From contig CBDBHI010000030.1 in the NCBI GenBank assembly GCA_965205595.1, positions 404,381 to 468,380 on the forward strand: a stretch of 64,000 nucleotides of DNA. Direction: 5' to 3'. Position numbers and translations under genes: made by a program. Positions 27,166 through 34,338 of this stretch are shown here, piece by piece; the first letter of the stretch is position 1, and each line of letters starts with the position of its first letter. The DNA is from CATQHP01 sp965205595 (lineage in GTDB: Bacteria; Acidobacteriota; Terriglobia; Bryobacterales; UBA6623). The notes below the pieces were generated by a model. That model ran no database searches. It was not told where the DNA came from and saw nothing but the letters and a program-made list of their open reading frames with translations.

Positions 27166-27241
27166 TGGAGCCACGAGTCGGACTCGAACCGACGACCTGC
27201 TGTTTACGAAACAGCTGCTCTACCAACTGAGCTATCGTGGC
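27166..27241 (-). tRNA. tRNA-Thr(CGT)
   Basis: The 76-base cloverleaf has acceptor GCCACGA/TCGTGGC, D arm GCTC-AGTTGGTA-GAGC, anticodon arm GCTGT-TTCGTAA-ACAGC (anticodon CGT, codon ACG), T arm GTCGG-TTCGAGT-CCGAC, discriminator T, and encoded CCA. Confidence 0.97.
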
Positions 27242-27331
27242 TTGCGGGTGTCTCGACGGGACCGCCGAGCAGTCCTCAGATTAACATAGCGGCCCAGTTT
27301 GCACCCCCTTCAAAGTGGTAGCATTTGCTCG

Positions 27332-28192
27332 ATGTCAGCAGCACCGCCGGACTCTGTAATCGACTGGGTTTCGCTTGGCTCAGTGCTGCCGAAAGACGTG
27401 GTCGAAGCGAGGCTCCAGGCTCATTTTGGCGCTCAAGTCGCGTCAGGTTTTGGGCGTACCCACGTGCCGAAGCAAGACGACGACAGCCATACGGCGTTGT
27501 ACTGGCGCGGAGATCAAGCCGGACTGCAGAGCAGCGAGTCGACAGGCGCGAAGCCACTTCGGAGCGTGCTCGAATTCTCCCCGTTCAGACTGTCACTGGT
27601 TGATCACTCTGGGGATCGTAAAGCTGAGTGGATTCCCGGCGGCCGCACCTTAGTCGAAGGAGATCGATGGCTATCGGTCGCGGTCGCGGAGGCGGTCGCC
27701 GAACCAGCCGCGCCGATCGCAGCATTGCACTACGAAATGCCCGATCACGAATTGGCAAGCGGAGCGGCATTCCGGGGCGACCTCGACGACGGAATCGGCG
27801 AAATTGGCAAGTGGCTCGGCAATGCATACCACTTGCTGCTTGAAACCGCCAAAGCCGAGAACTCAGCATCGGAAATCGTCTGCTGGCCACATCACTTCGA
27901 CATCGCGACTCTGATCGATCTTGGGGAAGGCCGATCAATTGGAGTCGGCCTTAGCCCTGGCGATGCGAGCTACGCACAACCATATTTGTACGTCTCGCCC
28001 TACCCATACCCAAAACTTGAAGACCTAGCGCCGTTGGGCGACTGCGGTCACTGGCACACGACAGGGTTTACGGCGGCAATTCTTGAGGCCACGGAGGTTG
28101 TTGAGTCAAGCTCGGCCCTTGAGCAGCAGGCAGCCTGCCGACAGTTTCGTCAAACCGCAATCGCCGCCGCCAGACTCGCTCTCGGCGTCTAG
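27332..28192 (+). CDS. Conserved-looking cytoplasmic protein of unknown function
   Basis: The 286-residue product has no signal or membrane segment. Notable segments are VCWPHHFDIATLIDLGEGRS and GVGLSPGDASYAQPYLYVSP, which look like a metal- or ligand-binding core (His-His-Asp). I do not recognise the family. ATG 27332 is preferred over the upstream frame start. It converges with egtB; their stop codons share the four bases CTAG at 28189-28192, so there is no intergenic DNA. Confidence 0.75.
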   Translation: MSAAPPDSVIDWVSLGSVLPKDVVEARLQAHFGAQVASGFGRTHVPKQDDDSHTALYWRGDQAGLQSSESTGAKPLRSVLEFSPFRLSLVDHSGDRKAEWIPGGRTLVEGDRWLSVAVAEAVAEPAAPIAALHYEMPDHELASGAAFRGDLDDGIGEIGKWLGNAYHLLLETAKAENSASEIVCWPHHFDIATLIDLGEGRSIGVGLSPGDASYAQPYLYVSPYPYPKLEDLAPLGDCGHWHTTGFTAAILEATEVVESSSALEQQAACRQFRQTAIAAARLALGV

Positions 28193-29409
28193 TTACGGAC
28201 CAGCCTGATCGTTCCGAATAGGTATTTGTAGTCGCGCCGAAACCAGTTGCGGAAACTGCGGCGCAGCAGTTTGCCTGCCGTTCGCGGCGAGCCGCCCTTG
28301 ATGACGAAGTGGTCGTCGTCGAAAAAGTCGACCGAGTACCCAGGGTAAAACGGATAAGGCTCGAACCCCGGAAGCGGCCGAAATATGTCATCGGACCATT
28401 CCCAGCCGTTGCCCAACACCTGCGATACGCCGAACGCACTTTCACCATCTGGGTGCGCGGTTACTGGACTCAGGTCCCAATGATGGAAATCAAAATTGCC
28501 ACGAGTCGGACCCGGTTCTTGATTGCCCCACGGGTAGGCGCGAGGCTGACCGCTTTCGGAGGCGTAGCCTGCTCGGTCGAATTGCGCCTCCGTAGGCAAC
28601 GACGCTGTGGCGTAGCCGGCGTACGCAAGGGCCTGCGTGTGGGTCGCGTAGACCGGCCAGTCAAGCGGTAGCGGGATCTTGCCGAACATCGTCCGTAGCC
28701 ACCATTTATCAGCGACCCGCTTCCAGTAATGCGGCACTTCCCCGCCCTGATTTACAAACTCCAAATACTCGCCGTTCGTTATCTTGTACTTGCTCACCTC
28801 GAATGCCGGAACCTCGATCGATAGTTCCGAGAATTCGTTGTCCCAACCGAATCCCGAGTTCTTCGGCCGACCGAGCGTCGCTGTCCCGGCGGGCATTTCA
28901 ATCCACTGCGTAACGGGCGCGGTCACGGCGTCGATCGCTACCGTTTCGGGCCCGCATTTGTGTACGGAGTCGAGATTGTGCAGCAAGTACGACAGGGTTT
29001 CGGCGTGCATGAGGCGATGCTCGATACATGTCTGCGCGACGTCTTCGGGCACTTCCGCGATGACATCATCAATCGTCTCGCGGACCTTCTGGCAGTAAGC
29101 GTGCGTCCGCTCGAGGCTTGGCCAATCCCTAGGCTGATCGCTCGGCAAACCGGACTCGTCCGGATCGATTCCAAACGCATATAGCTCGTTGAACTCGCGA
29201 TTGAACGCAGGCATCGAAAGCGCGTATTCGCAGACCATATTCCAGTCGAACGCTTCGACGTGACCGATGTAGAAGTTGAGTCGGTGGCGCTCGGGAACCG
29301 GCCGTTCGAAGAGCGAATTTGGACGCACGGCTTCGAATAGCTCGTCGGTGCGGCGGCGTGCGATTTGAAGCTCGGCATGAATCTTGAGGGGAGCTGACGT
29401 TGTATTCAT
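28189..29409 (-). CDS. egtB: Ergothioneine synthase EgtB (hercynine sulfoxide synthase)
   Basis: The product is about 406 residues with an N-terminal DinB-like helical domain and a C-terminal formylglycine-generating-enzyme-like domain. The iron ligands of EgtB are visible: H50 (FYIGH) and the HxxxHxE motif H131-RLM-H135-AE. The C-terminal domain has LPTEAQFDRAGY, YPWGN, GNGWEWSDD and VIKGGSPRT. EgtB joins hercynine to cysteine or gamma-glutamylcysteine with O2 to form the sulfoxide precursor of ergothioneine. A characterised acidobacterial EgtB (Chloracidobacterium) uses cysteine itself; substrate here is not determined. It is divergent from egtD, with 243 bases between them. Confidence 0.92.
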   Translation of the reverse strand: MNTTSAPLKIHAELQIARRRTDELFEAVRPNSLFERPVPERHRLNFYIGHVEAFDWNMVCEYALSMPAFNREFNELYAFGIDPDESGLPSDQPRDWPSLERTHAYCQKVRETIDDVIAEVPEDVAQTCIEHRLMHAETLSYLLHNLDSVHKCGPETVAIDAVTAPVTQWIEMPAGTATLGRPKNSGFGWDNEFSELSIEVPAFEVSKYKITNGEYLEFVNQGGEVPHYWKRVADKWWLRTMFGKIPLPLDWPVYATHTQALAYAGYATASLPTEAQFDRAGYASESGQPRAYPWGNQEPGPTRGNFDFHHWDLSPVTAHPDGESAFGVSQVLGNGWEWSDDIFRPLPGFEPYPFYPGYSVDFFDDDHFVIKGGSPRTAGKLLRRSFRNWFRRDYKYLFGTIRLVRN

Positions 29410-29652
29410 CACAGGGCTATGCAGGAATCATTCGTGCAAGAAAGCGGTCAAGTCTCTCGGCGGACTAACCGGTTAGTATTTCAAAATTATTAAATATTTG
29501 CCAAAAACTGCCCGCTCGGCGGCGCTATAAATCGCAAACGCCGCGCTGGAGCTTACGCATCAGGTGTCGGCGGCAACTGCGCCAAAATCGGACATGGAGG
29601 TTAGATTGGCGTTTTCTCAAAGGGTTTCGCCGGCGCGTGCTATAAACGCTCG

Positions 29653-30609
29653 ATGGAGGCCAATCCACCCGCCCTGGCGGAGTTTGCTCACAATGTTCGT
29701 GTCGGACTCGGTTCCCTAGGCCAAAAGAACGTTCCGGCGAAGTATCTCTACGACACACTAGGGTCTTCGCTATTCGAGGCGATCACCCACTTGCCTGAAT
29801 ACGGCCTGACTCGGGCGGACGAGCGGGTGATCAGGCGTTTGAGCCCAGAGATTAACTCTTACTTCAAGGGCCCCTTGACCGTCGCGGAACTTGGTAGCGG
29901 AAGCGGCACTAAGACTCGCGTTTTGCTTCAAGCACTAGGCGCTGAGCGGGTCATGTCGTATTGGCCAATTGACGTCTCGCTCGGGGCGCTACGGCGCTGT
30001 CGGCAGGAACTCGGTGACGTGGCAAACGTAACCGGGTTTCATGGCGGATACCTGGAAGGGTTGCGTGCGCTCTCTCAACAGCGCTCGGCTGACCACCCGG
30101 TCCTGCTGCTGTTTCTCGGCAGCAGCATCGGAAACTTCGACCGCCAAGAAGCGGAGCAGTTCATTTGCCGGGTTCGCACGCTTTTAAGGCCTGGCGATCA
30201 CCTGCTGTTGGGCACCGATCTCGTAAAGCCGGTGGACGTACTGCTCGATGCCTACGATGACCCGACGGGTGTTACGGCCGCATTCAACTTGAACGTGTTG
30301 GGGAGAATGAACCGTGAGTTGGGCGCCAATTTCGACCTGCGCGCGTTTGAGCACGAAGCACGCTATGACCGCGATCACTCGCGCGTCGAGATGCATTTGC
30401 GATCGACGGGCGCGCAACGAGTAGAGATCCCGGGCGCGCAGTTCGCATGCGAGTTTGAAGCAGGCGAAACAATTTGGACCGAGAGTTCGCACAAATTTCG
30501 ACAAGGGGATTTGGATCAAATCGCCGAGAGGAGGAGTTTCGAGATCGTCGAGCGCTGGACCGACAGTGAATGGCCGTTTGTAGAATCACTTTGGGCGGCG
30601 CATGATTAA
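29653..30609 (+). CDS. egtD: L-histidine N-alpha-methyltransferase EgtD
   Basis: The 318-residue product makes hercynine by three SAM-dependent methylations of histidine, the first ergothioneine step. Family signatures are AKYLYDTLGSSLFEAITHLPEY, the SAM loop VAELGSGSGTKTR, FLGSSIGNFDR, LLLGTDLVK and FNLNVLGRMNRELGANFD. The C-terminal RVEMHLRST is typical. ATG 29653 gives the full N-terminus. It reads away from egtB and is followed after three bases by the ggt frame, which may be co-transcribed. Confidence 0.95.
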   Translation: MEANPPALAEFAHNVRVGLGSLGQKNVPAKYLYDTLGSSLFEAITHLPEYGLTRADERVIRRLSPEINSYFKGPLTVAELGSGSGTKTRVLLQALGAERVMSYWPIDVSLGALRRCRQELGDVANVTGFHGGYLEGLRALSQQRSADHPVLLLFLGSSIGNFDRQEAEQFICRVRTLLRPGDHLLLGTDLVKPVDVLLDAYDDPTGVTAAFNLNVLGRMNRELGANFDLRAFEHEARYDRDHSRVEMHLRSTGAQRVEIPGAQFACEFEAGETIWTESSHKFRQGDLDQIAERRSFEIVERWTDSEWPFVESLWAAHD

Positions 30610-30612
30610 GCA

Positions 30613-32379
30613 GTGGGTTGTGACGAGACAGCAGCGACGCGAGCACCGTACCAGCGGCAAGCCCGCGGTTCTCACCACCTGACGGCGAAAGCACGTGGTG
30701 AGAAATGCGGGCTAGCTATCGGCATCTTGCTCATCACGTTCAGTTGTGCCGCCGCGCAGGCCGGCCCATTTCAACCGGCTTACGCACGGAAGGCGATGGT
30801 TGTGACGGCTGAATCGCACGCTACCGACATCGGTGTCGATGTGCTACGCAACGGCGGAAACGCCGTCGACGCCGCGGTTGCGGTCGGCCTGGCACTGGCA
30901 GTCACAGAACCAAACGCCGGCAATCTTGGCGGCGGCGGATTTATGTTGATCCGGCTTGCTAACGGCCGTTCGACTTTCATTGATTTTCGCGAGCGAGCAC
31001 CGGCGGCGGCGGGGCGCGATATGTACCTCGATGACTCGGGGAACGCGACCGATCAGAGCAGGGTTGGGTACCGCGCGGTCGCCGTGCCAGGAACTGTTCG
31101 CGGTTTCGAGTTTGCGTTAAAGAAGTACGGCACGAAGAAATGGAAGGCGCTTGTCGCCCCGGCCGAGCGCCTAGCTAGAGACGGCTTCGCCGTTACCTGG
31201 GATCTCGCCGAGTCACTAGGGCATAGTGAACGTCTCGCAAAATTTCCGTCGTCTGCAAAGATCTTTAGAAACCGGGATCGAGCGTTTCGCCTAGGCGACG
31301 CGCTGCGCCAGCGCGATCTGGCGAATACCCTGAAGCGTCTTGCCGAAAATGGCCCTGACGAGTTCTATCGCGGCCGCACCGCACGACTCATCGCGGCCGA
31401 CATGAAGGCGAATAATGGGCTGATCGATCTGGCCGATCTCGAACGTTATCAACCCACGGAGCGCCAGGCACTCAAGGGAACGTACGGCGAATTCGAACTT
31501 CTAAGCGCCCCGCCTCCGAGTTCGGGCGGCGCAGGCATCATCCAGATGTTGAATATGCTCGAAGGCGCGAATCTTGCGGACCACGGCGCGGGTTCGGCGG
31601 CGGCGATCCATCACGTCGCGGAAGTCATGAGGCGCTTTTTCGCTGATCGCGCCCGCTACTTTGGCGACACTGATTTCGTCGAGATTCCGCTGCGCGGGAT
31701 GCTATCGAAAAAGTACGCGAAGCAACGAGCGGGGACGATTGAAGTTAACGAGGCGACCCCAAGCTCGGAGGTTGGCGACAGCAACCCCACTGGCTATGAA
31801 AGCGATGAGACGACGCACTATTCGATCGTCGATGCCAACGGGAACGCAGTGGCGGTGACCTATACGTTAAACGGCGGTTATGGCTCGGGCGTTACCGCGA
31901 AGGGCACCGGAGTGCTGCTCAACAACGAGATGGATGATTTCACCGCAAAGCCGGGCAGCCCAAACGCCTACGGCTTGCTACAGAGCGAAAACAATGCGAT
32001 CGAACCCGGCAAGCGACCGCTGTCGGCGATGACGCCAACCATCGTTAGCGCGGGCGGTAAACTGCGGCTCGTGCTGGGGGCGCCAGGCGGACCAACAATC
32101 ATCTCGTCGGTTTTGCAAACCATTCTTGGTGTAGTGGAGTTTGATATGAACATCCAACAGGCCGTCGACTATCCTCGTTTCCACCACCAATGGATGCCGG
32201 ATCTGCTCTACATGGAGCCCCACGGCTTTTCTCCAGATACGATCGGGGCGCTCAAACGCAAGGGCCACAAGATCGATCTCAATCGCGCCATGGGGTATGT
32301 GTTCGCTATCGAGGTTGAAGACGACGTCATCGCCGGCGCGGCCGATTCGCGCTCCGAAGGCACTGCCGCCGGGTACTGA
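30613..32379 (+). CDS. ggt: Gamma-glutamyltranspeptidase
   Basis: This is a threonine N-terminal-nucleophile hydrolase, exported and self-cleaving. Large-subunit signatures are GGNAVDAAVAVGLALAVTEP and NLGGGGFMLIR. The autoprocessing site is SDETTHYS, with the first Thr of TTH as nucleophile. LLNNEMDDF and LGAPGGPTI follow. It removes gamma-glutamyl groups from glutathione-like peptides in the periplasm. The start is unresolved: GTG 30613 opens the frame but the next 30 codons are translated palindromic repeat (RGSHHLTAKARGEKCG). The hydrophobic part of the signal (LAIGILLITFSCAAAQA) begins right after it; the only nearby start-like codon is TTG 30727. The repeat seems to have replaced the native 5' end. 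Confidence 0.9.
   Translation: MGCDETAATRAPYQRQARGSHHLTAKARGEKCGLAIGILLITFSCAAAQAGPFQPAYARKAMVVTAESHATDIGVDVLRNGGNAVDAAVAVGLALAVTEPNAGNLGGGGFMLIRLANGRSTFIDFRERAPAAAGRDMYLDDSGNATDQSRVGYRAVAVPGTVRGFEFALKKYGTKKWKALVAPAERLARDGFAVTWDLAESLGHSERLAKFPSSAKIFRNRDRAFRLGDALRQRDLANTLKRLAENGPDEFYRGRTARLIAADMKANNGLIDLADLERYQPTERQALKGTYGEFELLSAPPPSSGGAGIIQMLNMLEGANLADHGAGSAAAIHHVAEVMRRFFADRARYFGDTDFVEIPLRGMLSKKYAKQRAGTIEVNEATPSSEVGDSNPTGYESDETTHYSIVDANGNAVAVTYTLNGGYGSGVTAKGTGVLLNNEMDDFTAKPGSPNAYGLLQSENNAIEPGKRPLSAMTPTIVSAGGKLRLVLGAPGGPTIISSVLQTILGVVEFDMNIQQAVDYPRFHHQWMPDLLYMEPHGFSPDTIGALKRKGHKIDLNRAMGYVFAIEVEDDVIAGAADSRSEGTAAGY
30661..30715. repeat. Palindromic element, copy 4 (compact) inside the 5' end of ggt
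   Basis: CCCGCGGTTCTCACCAC and GTGGTGAGAAATGCGGGC form a near-perfect stem around ctgacggcgaaagcac. The ggt frame reads through it. Confidence 0.8.
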
Positions 32380-32408
32380 GATTCGCCGCGATCCTGCGCC
32401 TTTCGTCG

Positions 32409-33365
32409 ATGTTCGAAGCGATCCAACCCGTCGAGTTTCTCAAGCGCCACGGCGCGACGCCGCCCGCCGCATCGCTTGAGCAAGCTCGAAACTACAGCGC
32501 CAGACTCGCTCGCCATCACTACGAGAATTTTCAGGTGGTTAGCCTGCTGCTACCGAAACAGCTTCACCAAGATTTTTTTAACGTCTACGCATACTGCCGC
32601 TGGGCCGATGATCTAGGTGACGAAATTGGCGATCGCAATCGCAGCCTGGAGTTGCTTGGTTGGTGGCGGACCGAACTAGAGGCGATGTACGCTGGTGAAA
32701 CTCGGCACCCGGTTTATATCGCCCTTGCCGACACCGTTCAGCGACACGGCATCCCGATCGAACCGTTCAGCGATCTGATCACTGCCTTTATTCAAGACCA
32801 GAGTATTACCCGCTACGACACGCACGATCAGGTAATCGACTACTGTTGCTACTCGGCAAACCCAGTCGGTCGTTTGGTTTTGATGCTGGGCGGCTACCGC
32901 GACGAATATTTGTTTGAACTCTCTGACGCCACGTGCACCGCTCTACAGCTAGCCAACCATTGGCAGGATGTTCGTCGCGATTGGGACAAGGGCCGCGTTT
33001 ACATACCCGCCGACGTGATGGAAGTTCACGGGTATTCGCACGAGTCACTCGCGGCCGACATTGAGCGCGGCGAAGCGTCAGTAAGTTACCGCGCGACAAT
33101 CTGCAATTTGGTTCGCCGTGCGGACCAGTTTTTTGTTCGAGGCCTGCCGATCGTCGACAGACTCGACCGCCGACTCGCCATTGATGTCGAACTCTTTTCG
33201 CGGGGAGGAATGGCCGTATTAGACAAGATTCGCGCGCTGGACTACGACACGATCAGAAGCCGCCCGAAAGTCTCGAAAAGCGATCGGCTCATGTTATTGT
33301 TGCGGGTGGCGGCGAGACGTTTTTTGCGCCCAGCCCCGGGGCCCCCCCTTTCGCGAAATGCTTAG
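32409..33365 (+). CDS. hpnC: Squalene-synthase-like HpnC (hydroxysqualene synthase)
   Basis: The 318-residue product is a trans-prenyltransferase of the HpnC type: ENFQVVSLLLPKQLHQDFFN, first aspartate motif WADDLGDE (D67-D71), and second motif WQDVRRDWDKGRVYIP. In the HpnCDE route HpnD makes presqualene diphosphate, HpnC converts it to hydroxysqualene, and HpnE reduces that to squalene, feeding hopanoid synthesis. ATG 32409 lies 29 bases after ggt. The last codon and TAG come from the start of the following repeat (gcTTAGCCCGC). Confidence 0.93.
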   Translation: MFEAIQPVEFLKRHGATPPAASLEQARNYSARLARHHYENFQVVSLLLPKQLHQDFFNVYAYCRWADDLGDEIGDRNRSLELLGWWRTELEAMYAGETRHPVYIALADTVQRHGIPIEPFSDLITAFIQDQSITRYDTHDQVIDYCCYSANPVGRLVLMLGGYRDEYLFELSDATCTALQLANHWQDVRRDWDKGRVYIPADVMEVHGYSHESLAADIERGEASVSYRATICNLVRRADQFFVRGLPIVDRLDRRLAIDVELFSRGGMAVLDKIRALDYDTIRSRPKVSKSDRLMLLLRVAARRFLRPAPGPPLSRNA

Positions 33366-33455
33366 CCCGCACACCTCACCGCGCCGCGAGCAAAACGAAT
33401 TAATGACGTGCCTCCGATGTGCTTTCGCCTGTGGGTAGTGAGCTATGCGGTCTAG
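33363..33455. repeat. Palindromic element, copy 5, filling the hpnC-hpnD junction
   Basis: The left arm is TAGCCCGCACACCTCACCGC, the right arm GTGCTTTCGCC...GTGAGCTATGCGGTCTAG. It is degenerate but covers the whole gap from the hpnC stop to codon 4 of hpnD. The ATG of the right arm (GAAATGCGG in other copies) is the hpnD start codon. Confidence 0.75.
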
Positions 33456-34338
33456 TGTAGAGGAGTCATTCGAGCACTGCCGGCGAGTCGCCCGCTCTCG
33501 CGCCAAGAATTTCTACTACTCGTTTTTATTGCTCCCTCGAGAACAAAAGGACGCCATGTGCGCGATTTACGCGTTCATGCGCTATTGCGATGACATCAGT
33601 GACGGTGATGCACCTTCGCTCGAAAGCCGCCAACAAAGCCTCGACTCCTGGCGTGTCAAACTAGCCGACGCCCTGGCCGGCCGCTTTGGGGACGACCCAG
33701 TTCTGCCCGCTTTCGCTAAGACGATCGACCGTTACAGCATTCCGAACGAGTACTTCACTGAGCTTGTAGACGGCATGCAAACCGACCTAGAACCGACTGT
33801 CTACCGAACGTTCGATGAACTTTACCGCTACTGCTACCAAGCGGCCTCGGTGGTTGGCCTCACGACGGTTCACGTATTCGGGTTCGACTCGCCGGCAGCA
33901 CTGCAGCTTGCCGAGAAATGCGGCGTCGCGTTCCAGCTAACAAACATCATGCGCGACATTTCCGAGGATGCGGGGCTTGGGCGGGTCTACTTACCCGAGG
34001 AGGATCTTGAGCGCTTCGGGCTCACGCGACGGGAGATTCTCGAAAAAACCGTAACGCCGGCTGACGAGCGCTTTCGCCGACTCATGGAGTTCCAATGGGC
34101 GCGCGCCGAGAGCTACTACCAAGAGGCCGCGCCACTACTGTCGATGGTCAAGCGACCAAGCCGGCCGGCGCTGTGGGCGATGGTGGCTATCTACCACGGC
34201 ATCTTGCTGCGCATCCGCGGCGCGCGGTACAACGTGCTCGATCATCGCGTTCGACTGAGCGACTGGGAGAAAACTTGGATCGTCGTCCGCGCATTTAAGC
34301 TGCGACTGCTCGGAGGAGCGCTGCCATTCCCAGCGTAA
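33445..34338 (+). CDS. hpnD: Presqualene diphosphate synthase HpnD
   Basis: The 297-residue product condenses two farnesyl diphosphates. It has AKNFYYSFLLLPREQKDAM, first aspartate motif MRYCDDISD, and second motif NIMRDISEDAGLGRVYLPEEDL. The N-terminus, MRSSVEESFEHCRRVARSRA, has the length expected for the family, supporting ATG 33445, although that ATG sits in the repeat and no classic ribosome site precedes it. The stop overlaps the proposed hpnE start by 13 bases. Confidence 0.92.
   Translation: MRSSVEESFEHCRRVARSRAKNFYYSFLLLPREQKDAMCAIYAFMRYCDDISDGDAPSLESRQQSLDSWRVKLADALAGRFGDDPVLPAFAKTIDRYSIPNEYFTELVDGMQTDLEPTVYRTFDELYRYCYQAASVVGLTTVHVFGFDSPAALQLAEKCGVAFQLTNIMRDISEDAGLGRVYLPEEDLERFGLTRREILEKTVTPADERFRRLMEFQWARAESYYQEAAPLLSMVKRPSRPALWAMVAIYHGILLRIRGARYNVLDHRVRLSDWEKTWIVVRAFKLRLLGGALPFPA
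34313..34328 (+). promoter_or_regulatory. Ribosome site and ATT start of hpnE
   Basis: AGGAG at 34313-34317, eight bases, then ATT at 34326-34328 inside the last codons of hpnD. ATT starts are known mainly from infC, where they allow initiation-factor control; here it may simply lower expression. Confidence 0.6.

Noticed and set aside
28189..29409. SenA (selenoneine synthase) instead of EgtB
   Set aside because: The accompanying SenB-type glycosyltransferase and SenC are absent, and EgtD lies next door; the EgtB iron ligands are at the usual spacing.
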